Part shown: positions 34,870 to 41,305 of the stretch, piece after piece
How positions within the stretch are numbered: the stretch's first letter is position 1
How the letters are laid out: each line of letters begins with the position of its first letter
DNA from: Megasphaera hominis
GTDB lineage: Bacteria; Bacillota; Negativicutes; Veillonellales; Megasphaeraceae
Reading direction: 5' to 3'
Length of the DNA stretch: 64,000 nt
Assembly (NCBI RefSeq): GCF_014269395.1
Contig: NZ_JACOGK010000008.1
Span: 1-64,000, forward strand
The notes under the pieces: generated by a model
What the model was told of the DNA's origin: nothing
Seen by the model: only the letters and a program-made list of their open reading frames with translations
Database searches by the model: none
Translations under genes and position numbers: made by a program

Positions 34870-35128
34870 CGTACATCCTTGTTGATAATAAAATATGTAT
34901 ACAAAATAATTTCGATATGATATAATATTAGAAAACGAACGTATGTTGTAAAAACAAAATAAGTGCGAAGTACAGTCATACAAAAAAATTCTAGACCTCT
35001 CGCACTATATATTGAATGAGGCTCAGAAACATTCGACACTTTGAAATGAGGAAAAAATAAGAGATTAGTATGGGGGTTCGCGGAAACAGGTTAAGGAAAT
35101 GGTTGATAACCCCGTCTGATTGGAGGCA

Positions 35129-35160
35129 GTCGCATCCCTTGCGGGTGCGTGGATTGAAAT
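35129..35160 (+). CRISPR. Solitary type I-C-like CRISPR repeat
   Basis: The 32-base unit begins GTCGCATCCC, has the palindrome GCATCCC-ttgc-GGGTGC, and ends GTGGATTGAAAT. It agrees closely with the I-C consensus repeat as I know it. No second copy occurs within one spacer length on either side, and no cas genes are in the window. The weaker relatives at 28343-28429 are the only others seen. It may be the remnant of a lost array. Confidence 0.5.
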
Positions 35161-35177
35161 TTTGGTAATGGTAAAAT

Positions 35178-35442
35178 CTCAAGGTAACTTCCAGTAGACG
35201 TAGAATGCTGAAGTTACCTTGGGAAATCGATGATAACGCATAAGAAAAAACGCTGAAAACGGCCTCGTTTTCTTAATTACCTAAATTTGGGCATAGCAAA
35301 CAGACCTTGAGAAAAAGCTTCTCAAAGTAACTTCCAGTGCATCTGAATTTAGTCTGAGAAATATTCGTTGCCCATTACGACTATTTGCGCTATACTATAA
35401 GTACTTACTGATGGTCCTTTATGCTTTTTAAAAGCAAAGGAC
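35178..35442. repeat. Repeat-rich non-coding stretch with inverted and direct repeats
   Basis: A perfect 12-base inverted repeat (CAAGGTAACTTC at 35180-35191, GAAGTTACCTTG at 35210-35221) is followed by a 17-of-18 direct repeat of CTCAAGGTAACTTCCAGT at 35321-35338. Then come the palindrome TTGAGAA..TTCTCAA (about 35307-35325) and a hairpin at 35414-35442 (GTCCTTT..AAAGGAC). No ORF is present between 34813 and 35624. It may be a decayed mobile element or a small RNA locus. Confidence 0.5.
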
Positions 35443-35470
35443 TCTGAATAACTTCCTTGAGCGGTATTGG

Positions 35471-35586
35471 GTCTAGTTCAACTTTTGTGGTTGGGCTAGA
35501 CCCTTTCTTGTGGTCACGCTGTTTACAGTTTTGTGGTTTCGCTGGATACATTTTGTGGTTGACCTAGACCATGTTTGTGGTCAAAA
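35471..35586 (+). repeat. Left-end iteron array of the IS
   Basis: Five units share TTTGTGGT or TCTTGTGGT, preceded in turn by TAGTTCAAC, TAGACCC, TGTTTACAG, TGGATACA and TAGACCATG. The unit period is about 22-25 bases. Confidence 0.7.
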
Positions 35587-35621
35587 GGCCTCGGCACCCA
35601 CGCTCGTTGTCAAGGCCTTTT
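35583..35621 (-). terminator. Terminator of the transposase gene
   Basis: AAAAGGCCT and AGGCCTTTT form a stem directly after the transposase stop (read on the minus strand), with a T run in both directions. Confidence 0.6.
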
Positions 35622-35624
35622 AAA

Positions 35625-36920
35625 TTAGAAGGTATATGTGTCTTCTTTATTCAGACAGTATAAAATACGATTCCTGGTCCTTTTAAAATTACGAAAGCCA
35701 TTAGCATTGTCCAATAAACGTTGTACTTGACGATTTTTTGATTCAATATGGCTGTTGTTGATTCGACGGCCATGTACGATGATAAACGAATTTACGATTT
35801 CTTGTTTCCAGTTGGAAAGCACGGTATAGAATTCATCGTATTCACGAATCTGTGAGTCTGCAAACTTAAGAAGTAGTGCATCCAGCTGACGTTCGGCATT
35901 TTCAAACGAGGCTGTTTCATTGAAGGTAATATATACCTCTTTTAATTCATACGCTTTTTTTAGTTCGGGGAAATGACTGAATAGCAATGTTTGGATACCC
36001 CGAAGATTGATGTATCGTTTTAACCGTCTGTTATATCTAGCTTTGTTATCCAGCACCACGTTATGGTTTAGTACGAATCTAAATTTGATTAATAAATACG
36101 CCAGGACAGGGTCTGCTGTTTCCCTACGGCATTTCAGTCGAACTGCATTAAAATCTTTGGTGAGATGTTGAAGTACATGGAAACTATCCGCACAGATGAT
36201 GGCCTTCGGGCAGTATGACTGAAAGACAGATCGAAACGATTCAGACATATCGATGGAAAAATATTTGATGCGATCCAACTCACTGGTGTGAGTTTCATCA
36301 GAATACGTTTCATGTTTAATATGACTGAGATAATAGAGAAGATACGATTTCTTGCGGTCGGGAAGCACATCAATAATGACACCCGTATCAAAATCCATGA
36401 GGAGACAGCAGTAAAGCGAATCGTAGTTGGAATCCGGCAGATAATGCTCATCGAGAGAAAAAATTTCAGGCAAAGGCTTTCGTGCAATTTGGACATGCCT
36501 GTCAAAAATACAGAGAGCCATCGCCTTAGATATGTGATTCCGATTGGCTGCGAGGGTATAGGTGATTTCCGGATGTTTAAGATCTTGTAATACTTTGAGT
36601 TTGGTTTCGTGAGGAATCCCTTCATGTGAGCACGTGAAGGAATTCGGTTCATTGAACGTACTCTGACAGGTATTGCAGCGGTATCTGCGCTGGAGATACA
36701 GGATGGTACATGGCCTGTTTATGAGCGTGGAATGAGTGAGTTTACGGGAATAGTATCCATGAATATGCACCTGTCCGTTACAATACGGGCAGGTGCAATG
36801 TGCGTCAACAAGGCGGATTTTAATGATCATGGAACCGTCGGATTGGCTGAATGTGAGTAATTCTTGAATTTGTTCGGATTTGATGTTCAACATATTTGTG
36901 ATAAACTGATCTAGAGACAT
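35625..36920 (-). CDS. tnp: ISL3-family transposase
   Basis: 431 residues. The N-terminal zinc-binding part has CTCPYCNGQVHIHGYYSR and RYRCNTCQSTF. A helix-turn-helix region follows (about 105-140). DDE-type acidic candidates are the D in SLDEHYLPD (about 156), the D in ICADSFHVLQH (about 245) and the E in NSHIESKNRQ near the C-terminus. ISL3 members are typically 400-440 residues, so this copy is full length and apparently intact. AGGAGGAAAG precedes the ATG. Base composition is AT-rich against the core genes. Confidence 0.85.
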   Translation of the reverse strand: MSLDQFITNMLNIKSEQIQELLTFSQSDGSMIIKIRLVDAHCTCPYCNGQVHIHGYYSRKLTHSTLINRPCTILYLQRRYRCNTCQSTFNEPNSFTCSHEGIPHETKLKVLQDLKHPEITYTLAANRNHISKAMALCIFDRHVQIARKPLPEIFSLDEHYLPDSNYDSLYCCLLMDFDTGVIIDVLPDRKKSYLLYYLSHIKHETYSDETHTSELDRIKYFSIDMSESFRSVFQSYCPKAIICADSFHVLQHLTKDFNAVRLKCRRETADPVLAYLLIKFRFVLNHNVVLDNKARYNRRLKRYINLRGIQTLLFSHFPELKKAYELKEVYITFNETASFENAERQLDALLLKFADSQIREYDEFYTVLSNWKQEIVNSFIIVHGRRINNSHIESKNRQVQRLLDNANGFRNFKRTRNRILYCLNKEDTYTF

Positions 36921-36994
36921 ATAGTCTTTCCTCCTTCTTAGAAATGGATGGGTGATACTTTCATTCTAAGGAGGAGCTTTTTTATTGCAAGGGA

Positions 36995-37117
36995 CGGACC
37001 ACAAAGTGTAAACAGCCCCACCACAAAGTGTGACTAGGATGACCACATAAAATGGACTAGGAAAACAGACCACAAAAATTGGACTAGGGGTAACCACACC
37101 AAAAAAATTGGACTAAT
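36995..37117 (-). repeat. Right-end iteron array of the IS
   Basis: Read on the minus strand, five units carry TTTGTGGT or a variant (TTGGTGTGGT, TTATGTGGT), four of them preceded by TAGTCCA or TAGTCAC. They point inward, as the left array does, so the element has mirrored arrays. Confidence 0.7.
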
Positions 37118-37274
37118 GCCTTTTTCTTTTCCTGTTACAAAAAAATACCGTAAGTATCGGAAAATACGATGGGTTTGTCCTGATTCCTTATGATACAATA
37201 CAATCAAATGACGGAAGCGAAGGCTGTGAGCAGCATATATATTATGGGAAATCCTTGAAGGATGGAGGCAATCT

Positions 37275-37718
37275 ATGCGTTTCGATGATTTCATGTCTGA
37301 GAAATGCAGGGACTGGTATATTGCTACGCTTGTTGATGCGGATGCGGAAGCTTACAAGACGATTAGCCATTTGAAGCTATTTTCTGATGGCTGATGCTAT
37401 ATAGGATACATCTGGGAATGCCTGAAAATATCTCATCAGATTCGTTGGCCTGAAATCCTGACTTATGCGGACATCCTAAAGGAAGTTTTTGGGTTTTGGG
37501 ATATCCACACGTGTGAGAGAATATGGATTCCTGATTATTGGGAATTTACTAAGCAGGTGTGTCTAGCCATGAATTTTACTAACTTATGCGAAAATAGATC
37601 GTTCCTGCCTGAAGATAGCTACATTTTTGACAGGTCTTTTGCCTGGGTTATAGCCTGTACCCATGAAACGGATTGGCAAGACCAGCCGCTTTTCTTGCAA
37701 TCGGGAGTTATTAGATGA
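37275..37718 (+). pseudogene. ORF of unknown function interrupted by one in-frame TGA
   Basis: GGATGGAGG and the ATG at 37275 open a frame of 148 codons broken only by TGA at 37392-37394 (codon 40). The reading before (MRFDDFMSEKCRDWYIATLV...) and after (CYIGYIWECLKISHQIRWPE...) keeps protein-like composition, and Trp-rich WECLK and RIWIPDYWEF follow the stop. A TGG-to-TGA change in a former tryptophan codon is the simplest explanation. I do not recognise the family; it looks soluble. It lies just outside the IS and before two small membrane proteins. There is no SECIS-like hairpin after the TGA that I can see. Confidence 0.55.
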
Positions 37719-37843
37719 AGAAGATAACAGTGTCCTATGCGATGCTGTAGTTGGGCACAAGACTTGCTGCCGGAAGGCGATGAGACAATGTAAAAAAATG
37801 GCAGGAGATTACTGATGGCATGCATTTTCAAGGGGAGGATAGC

Positions 37844-38302
37844 ATGAGGAAATCCATCGATAGAGTTCGCCTTGGCATACTTATACTCATAAGCTTTGCT
37901 GCACTTATGATGCGGTTGGGTGATATTGCTTCGTTTATCTTCGATCCGGATGGAAAAGAAATCGATAGAATGTTAGTGACACAGGCAACTCAGATTGACC
38001 TGACTGCTGACTATAAGCAAGAACGGACTTTAGCCTCAGACAGAGGCGGCATACATTCTTTGCGGCTTATTTACAAAAGCGAGAATCCGGTGAAGGAAGC
38101 TGAGATTATAGAATCCCTTGAAGGAATGGGATTTCAGGTAAAACACAAACGGATTGAAAGTACCATAGAGGATACACATTATGTAACTGTATTAGAAAAC
38201 GACACGTATGCTTGTGTTGTTAAGGTAACTGATGAGCATGATTTCAGCCTAAGCTATTATTATAAAACACCAGTAGAACGCTTATTTGGAGCAAGGTATT
38301 AA
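37844..38302 (+). CDS. Small membrane-anchored protein of unknown function
   Basis: 152 residues from the ATG at 37844; AGGGGAGGATAGC precedes it. One transmembrane helix (about 10-32, GILILISFAALMMRLGDIASF) is followed by a probable extracytoplasmic domain of mixed alpha-beta pattern (about 40-150). The fold is not recognised. It belongs to the small accessory cluster between the IS and rplU. An orphan-immunity or lipoprotein-like role can be imagined but has no sequence support. Confidence 0.55.
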   Translation: MRKSIDRVRLGILILISFAALMMRLGDIASFIFDPDGKEIDRMLVTQATQIDLTADYKQERTLASDRGGIHSLRLIYKSENPVKEAEIIESLEGMGFQVKHKRIESTIEDTHYVTVLENDTYACVVKVTDEHDFSLSYYYKTPVERLFGARY

Positions 38303-38306
38303 GCGT

Positions 38307-38399
38307 ATGCGCAACAGAGAAGCCCGGATAAAGGGACAGAGTGAATTATGTGCCATTGACGATATTGAGCAGCCGGTCATGATGAGAATCGTAGAATGA
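38307..38399 (+). CDS. Possible 30-residue ORF
   Basis: The frame MRNREARIKGQ... to the TGA at 38397-38399 lies in the gap between the two small membrane-protein genes. It has no ribosome-binding site and may be a remnant. Confidence 0.15.
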   Translation: MRNREARIKGQSELCAIDDIEQPVMMRIVE

Positions 38400-38454
38400 G
38401 GAAGGCCGGACATTACCTGCTTGGTAGAACGTCCTGACGAAGGAGATGAGTGCC

Positions 38455-38886
38455 ATGGAGTACGTAAGGCTTTTGCTGTCAAATCAGGCCGGTGCGGCAG
38501 CGGTGTGGAAACTCGTAGCTGCTGGCATTGCCATGGCGATTTTCCTTTTTGGCCTTGGAATAAGAGTGCTGAAAGAAAATAAAGGTTTCAATGATATAGA
38601 ACGAAAATGCAAAATAAGTGCCTATTTCTTCGTATTGGCTGGCTCCTTGATCATGTATGGTGCCATGTGGGAACGCATTCAATCTATCTTTACGTTACTC
38701 AGCGGCTGCGGTTTTATGGGAATAGGGATAATCCTCTTTGGCTATGGTGTAAAATGGGAAAAAGAAACAATGGGAAGCGACGGTCTGAAATATCGGATTC
38801 CCTATAAGACGTTTTTGGTTCTGGGTTGGACCGTTGTCCTATTGACAAGCTTTCTTGGTGCATGTCTTTTTGTGAAGCAACAATGA
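38455..38886 (+). CDS. Four-helix membrane protein of unknown function
   Basis: 143 residues. The ATG at 38455 is preferred over 38446 because GAAGGAG ends right at the earlier codon. Four hydrophobic segments (about 15-35, 52-70, 74-95 and 115-137) are joined by short basic loops. The second helix is preceded by NDIERKCKISAYF. I do not recognise the family. The gene is last in the accessory cluster. The 306 bases to rplU hold only the rplU promoter and a weak hairpin (GGCCTG..CCGGCC at 39016-39039). Confidence 0.55.
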   Translation: MEYVRLLLSNQAGAAAVWKLVAAGIAMAIFLFGLGIRVLKENKGFNDIERKCKISAYFFVLAGSLIMYGAMWERIQSIFTLLSGCGFMGIGIILFGYGVKWEKETMGSDGLKYRIPYKTFLVLGWTVVLLTSFLGACLFVKQQ

Positions 38887-39055
38887 GCATCTATTCGCCT
38901 GCATATACGCCGAAATTATGGCCACGGATTGTGGGCTATGACGAATAACAGGGGCGCTTTCTTGTTTTTGATTGACAAAGATAACCTGACTATATTGGGA
39001 AATGTTGAAAAATTGGCCTGTTCATTTCGAACCGGCCTTCTTTGAAATCTTTTCC

Positions 39056-39084
39056 TTGACAGGTCGTGTCTGGTAGCTTATAAT
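39056..39084 (+). promoter_or_regulatory. Promoter of the rplU operon
   Basis: TTGACA (39056-39061), a 17-base spacer and TATAAT (39079-39084) give a perfect consensus promoter. The leader of about 100 bases before rplU may hold an L21 autoregulatory element, as in other Firmicutes; I cannot confirm its fold. Confidence 0.85.
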
Positions 39085-39192
39085 GTAAAAGTCGTAGCAT
39101 GCACAAGTGGCTATGAAGATAAGCCGCATGAAGAGGCATTTAAGTCCGCAAGGCGCCGTATTCAGCGAGTATATTGATGAGGAGGTGTCACT

Positions 39193-39504
39193 ATGTACGC
39201 TATTATCAAAACGGGCGGAAAACAGTATCGTGTTCAGGAAGGCGACAAAATCTTTGTTGAAAAACTCACTAACGATGTTGATTCCGAAGTAGTATTCGAT
39301 CAGGTATTGGCAGTTGTAAATGACGGGGATGTTAAAGTTGGTTCTCCTGTTGTTGAAGGTGCTAAGGTTACTGGCAAAGTACTCGAACAGGGCAAGGAAA
39401 AGAAGATCCTCGTGTTCAAATACAAAGCTAAGTCCGATTACCGTCGTCGTCAGGGCCATCGTCAGCCTTTCACTAAGGTTGTCATCGAAAAAATCGAAGG
39501 CTAA
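39193..39504 (+). CDS. rplU: Ribosomal protein L21
   Basis: 103 residues, the family's normal length. [20 protein letters not shown] at the N-terminus and [20 protein letters not shown] at the C-terminus are diagnostic. It binds 23S rRNA in the large subunit. AGGAGGTG precedes the ATG. Its stop overlaps the Prp start, the usual order L21-Prp-L27 of Firmicutes. Confidence 0.97.
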   Translation: MYAIIKTGGKQYRVQEGDKIFVEKLTNDVDSEVVFDQVLAVVNDGDVKVGSPVVEGAKVTGKVLEQGKEKKILVFKYKAKSDYRRRQGHRQPFTKVVIEKIEG

Positions 39505-39815
39505 TGATTACCATTACCTTACAGTATGATAAAAACAACCGGCTCAGCGGCTTTCAGATTCGTGGTCATGCAGACTACGATGAAAGCGGTAGTGATATTG
39601 TTTGTGCTGCCGTCTCTGTACTGGCACAGACAGCGCTTTTGGGTCTGCTGGAATATGCAGGCGAGGAAAGCATCACGTATGGGCAGGATGATGGATTTTT
39701 ATCCGTACATGTGAAGAAATCCGTACCGGAGGCTGAAGTTATTCTTCATACGATGGTACTGGGTCTACAGGAAATTGTGCGTCAATACGGCGAATACGTC
39801 GCATTCGGCACATAA
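39504..39815 (+). CDS. prp: Ribosomal-processing cysteine protease Prp
   Basis: 103 residues. The signature GHADYDESGSDIVCAAVS places the catalytic pair at H22 and C34, the same numbers as in Staphylococcus aureus Prp. The protease removes the N-terminal extension of L27, which is essential for ribosome assembly. The gene lies between rplU and rpmA, sharing one base with the rplU stop. The target sequence is present in the L27 gene downstream. Confidence 0.92.
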   Translation: MITITLQYDKNNRLSGFQIRGHADYDESGSDIVCAAVSVLAQTALLGLLEYAGEESITYGQDDGFLSVHVKKSVPEAEVILHTMVLGLQEIVRQYGEYVAFGT

Positions 39816-39833
39816 CGTCAGGAGGTGAACGAA

Positions 39834-40124
39834 ATGTTCAATTTTGATTTGCAGCTGTTCGCTCATAAAAAAGGTGTAGGCAGCACGCGTAACGGCCGTG
39901 ACAGTGAATCCAAACGTCTTGGTGTCAAATGCCATGACGGTGTTATTGTTAAAGCCGGCAACATCATCGTTCGCCAGCGCGGCACTCACTTCCATCCGGG
40001 CACTAACGTAGGCATCGGCAAAGATGACACGTTATTTGCTTTGGCTGCTGGTAAAGTTGCTTTTGAACGTGCTGGCCGATATAACCGGAAAGTCAGCATC
40101 TATCCGGTTGAAGCTGAAGCTTAA
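39834..40124 (+). CDS. rpmA: Ribosomal protein L27 with Prp-cleaved N-terminal extension
   Basis: 96 residues from the ATG at 39834, seven bases after AGGAGGTG; the GTG at 39825 lies inside that site. The N-terminus [14 protein letters not shown] carries the extension seen in Firmicutes, with cleavage expected after LQLFA to expose the HKKG tail that reaches the peptidyl-transferase centre. The rest ([27 protein letters not shown]) is normal L27. Confidence 0.95.
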   Translation: MFNFDLQLFAHKKGVGSTRNGRDSESKRLGVKCHDGVIVKAGNIIVRQRGTHFHPGTNVGIGKDDTLFALAAGKVAFERAGRYNRKVSIYPVEAEA

Positions 40125-40140
40125 TTGCATGATACCACGA

Positions 40141-40174
40141 ATCCCTGCGGAGTTATCTCTGCAGGGATTTTTTT
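40141..40174 (+). terminator. Terminator of the rplU operon
   Basis: ATCCCTGC and GCAGGGAT surround a loop, with seven T after them. Confidence 0.9.
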
Positions 40175-40264
40175 GATTCTCTTCATTTCAGCCTGTTTTG
40201 CGATATATGCACAAACGGCATAGGGAATGATACGTTATTTTTTTCACAAAAGTTGAAAAATGTA

Positions 40265-40293
40265 TTGTCACGAGAGGACAAGTGTGTTACACT
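40265..40293 (+). promoter_or_regulatory. Promoter and long leader of the ECF S-component gene
   Basis: TTGTCA (40265-40270), 17 bases and TACACT (40288-40293) form a promoter. The leader to 40440 is about 140 bases, contains a hairpin around CATTCCC..GGGGAGTG (40400-40424) and is GC-rich. That suggests a structured control element, but I cannot match it to a riboswitch class. Confidence 0.5.
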
Positions 40294-40440
40294 ATCCACA
40301 GTGCCAAAACGTCATGACAGACGGGGCTGGTCGGTATCGTAGCGAGCTGAACCACTGCCTCCATGATGAAAAGAGCACAGATATACTGGGTTGTTCGACT
40401 TGCATTCCCGCATAGGGGAGTGAGAACGGAGGAATTTCAA

Positions 40441-41064
40441 ATGAATAAAGCAAAAGCATTACCGTATCAGCAAAATACTTTTATGAGTGTACGTCAGTTG
40501 GTTGTGGCCGCCTTATTGTCGGCTATTACGATTTTCTTGGGTATGACAGGCTATGGCTTCATTCCCTTGATTATCATGAACGCAACGATTCTTCATATTC
40601 CTACGATTATCGGCAGCATTACAGCCGGCCGCCGCGTCGGTATGATCGTCGGTTTTATGTTTGGTGTTTTCTCGTTTGTCCGTACCCTGCAGGCACCGAG
40701 CGCACTCATGCTCTTTGCCGTACAGTACAACGTCGTTGCTGACGCCGTTATCTGTATTGTGCCGCGTATCCTCATTGGTGTTATTGCCTATGAACTCTAT
40801 AAACACTTAAAGCTGCGTGAACCTGTCCGTGTGGCTACGACAGCCGTCGCTACGACCATTTGCCACACCGTCCTGTTCCTCGGCTCCTTTACCGCTCTCG
40901 TCGGAGTGCCTTATGCAGAAGCTCAAGGTATTCCTTTTATGAATGTCATCAACATCATGGCCGGTATTACCGTCGTCAACGGTATCCCGGAAGCCATTGT
41001 CTCAGGCCTCATCGTAACGCCGATCGTCATGGCCCTCCACCGTGCCGGACTCAAAGCAAATTAA
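40441..41064 (+). CDS. ECF transporter S component, pantothenate-type (PanT-like)
   Basis: 207 residues from the ATG at 40441 (GGAGGAATTT). About six hydrophobic segments cover the chain. The early stretch IPLIIMNATILHIPTIIGSI, then GRRVGMIVGFMFGVFSFV, matches the DUF3816/PanT-type S components. These bind a vitamin (pantothenate in characterised cases) and dock to a shared ECF energy module, which is not encoded here. The substrate is inferred from that motif and could differ. The gene is monocistronic with a structured leader and a terminator. Confidence 0.68.
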   Translation: MNKAKALPYQQNTFMSVRQLVVAALLSAITIFLGMTGYGFIPLIIMNATILHIPTIIGSITAGRRVGMIVGFMFGVFSFVRTLQAPSALMLFAVQYNVVADAVICIVPRILIGVIAYELYKHLKLREPVRVATTAVATTICHTVLFLGSFTALVGVPYAEAQGIPFMNVINIMAGITVVNGIPEAIVSGLIVTPIVMALHRAGLKAN

Positions 41065-41077
41065 GAATGTATAGCAT

Positions 41078-41110
41078 AGCCAGCCTGGTTTATTGCCGGG
41101 CTGGTTTTTT
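41078..41110 (+). terminator. Terminator of the ECF S-component gene
   Basis: CCAGCCTGG and GGGCTGG form a stem, followed by six T. Confidence 0.75.
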
Positions 41111-41190
41111 GTTGTGACTGCCGGGGCGGCCTCTCTCCCTCGCGGCACAAGTCTCTATTCACTTTTAGGGCTACTTCGTTCCGCCTCTAT

Positions 41191-41271
41191 CCCCCGTTGT
41201 ATAAACAACGGGTACTTCCCCCCCAGGGAAAGCTGTGTTAGCTTCACTCTTTTTCCTGCATGTAGTATAAT
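41191..41271 (+). promoter_or_regulatory. Palindrome and promoter before the B12-binding radical SAM gene
   Basis: CCCGTTGTATAAACAACGGG (about 41193-41212) is a perfect palindrome. TTCACT (41243-41248), 17 bases and TATAAT (41266-41271) form a promoter. The intergenic sequence 41113-41230 is C/T-rich and may be a dispersed repeat of this genome. Confidence 0.45.
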
Positions 41272-41305
41272 GTTAGGTATCTTAGATTATGAAGGAGAAT
41301 ATACC

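Larger units (their letters stand above)
35470..37117. mobile_element. ISL3-family insertion sequence with iteron arrays at both ends
   Basis: The element contains one transposase gene on the minus strand. Each end holds five copies of a TTTTGTGGT-like word: at 35481-35580 in plus orientation and at 36997-37100 in minus orientation. Most are preceded by TAGnCC/TAGTCCA, with a period of 22-27 bases. The outer ends match imperfectly (GGGTCTAGTTCAAC.. and the complement of ..TTGGACTAATGCC). Boundaries are approximate and no clean target duplication was seen. Confidence 0.7.

Noticed and set aside
35129..35160. tRNA or attachment site reading of the repeat
   Set aside because: No cloverleaf can be drawn, and the end GTGGATTGAAAT is that of a CRISPR repeat.
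37392..37394. Selenocysteine codon
   Set aside because: No hairpin of SECIS type follows the TGA, no Sec machinery is visible, and Trp-to-stop mutation is simpler.
38972..38994. TTGACA...TATATT as a promoter
   Set aside because: The spacer would be only about 13 bases; the perfect promoter at 39056-39084 serves rplU.
40294..40440. TPP, cobalamin, FMN or THF riboswitch in the ECF leader
   Set aside because: None of the conserved cores of those classes could be found by eye.
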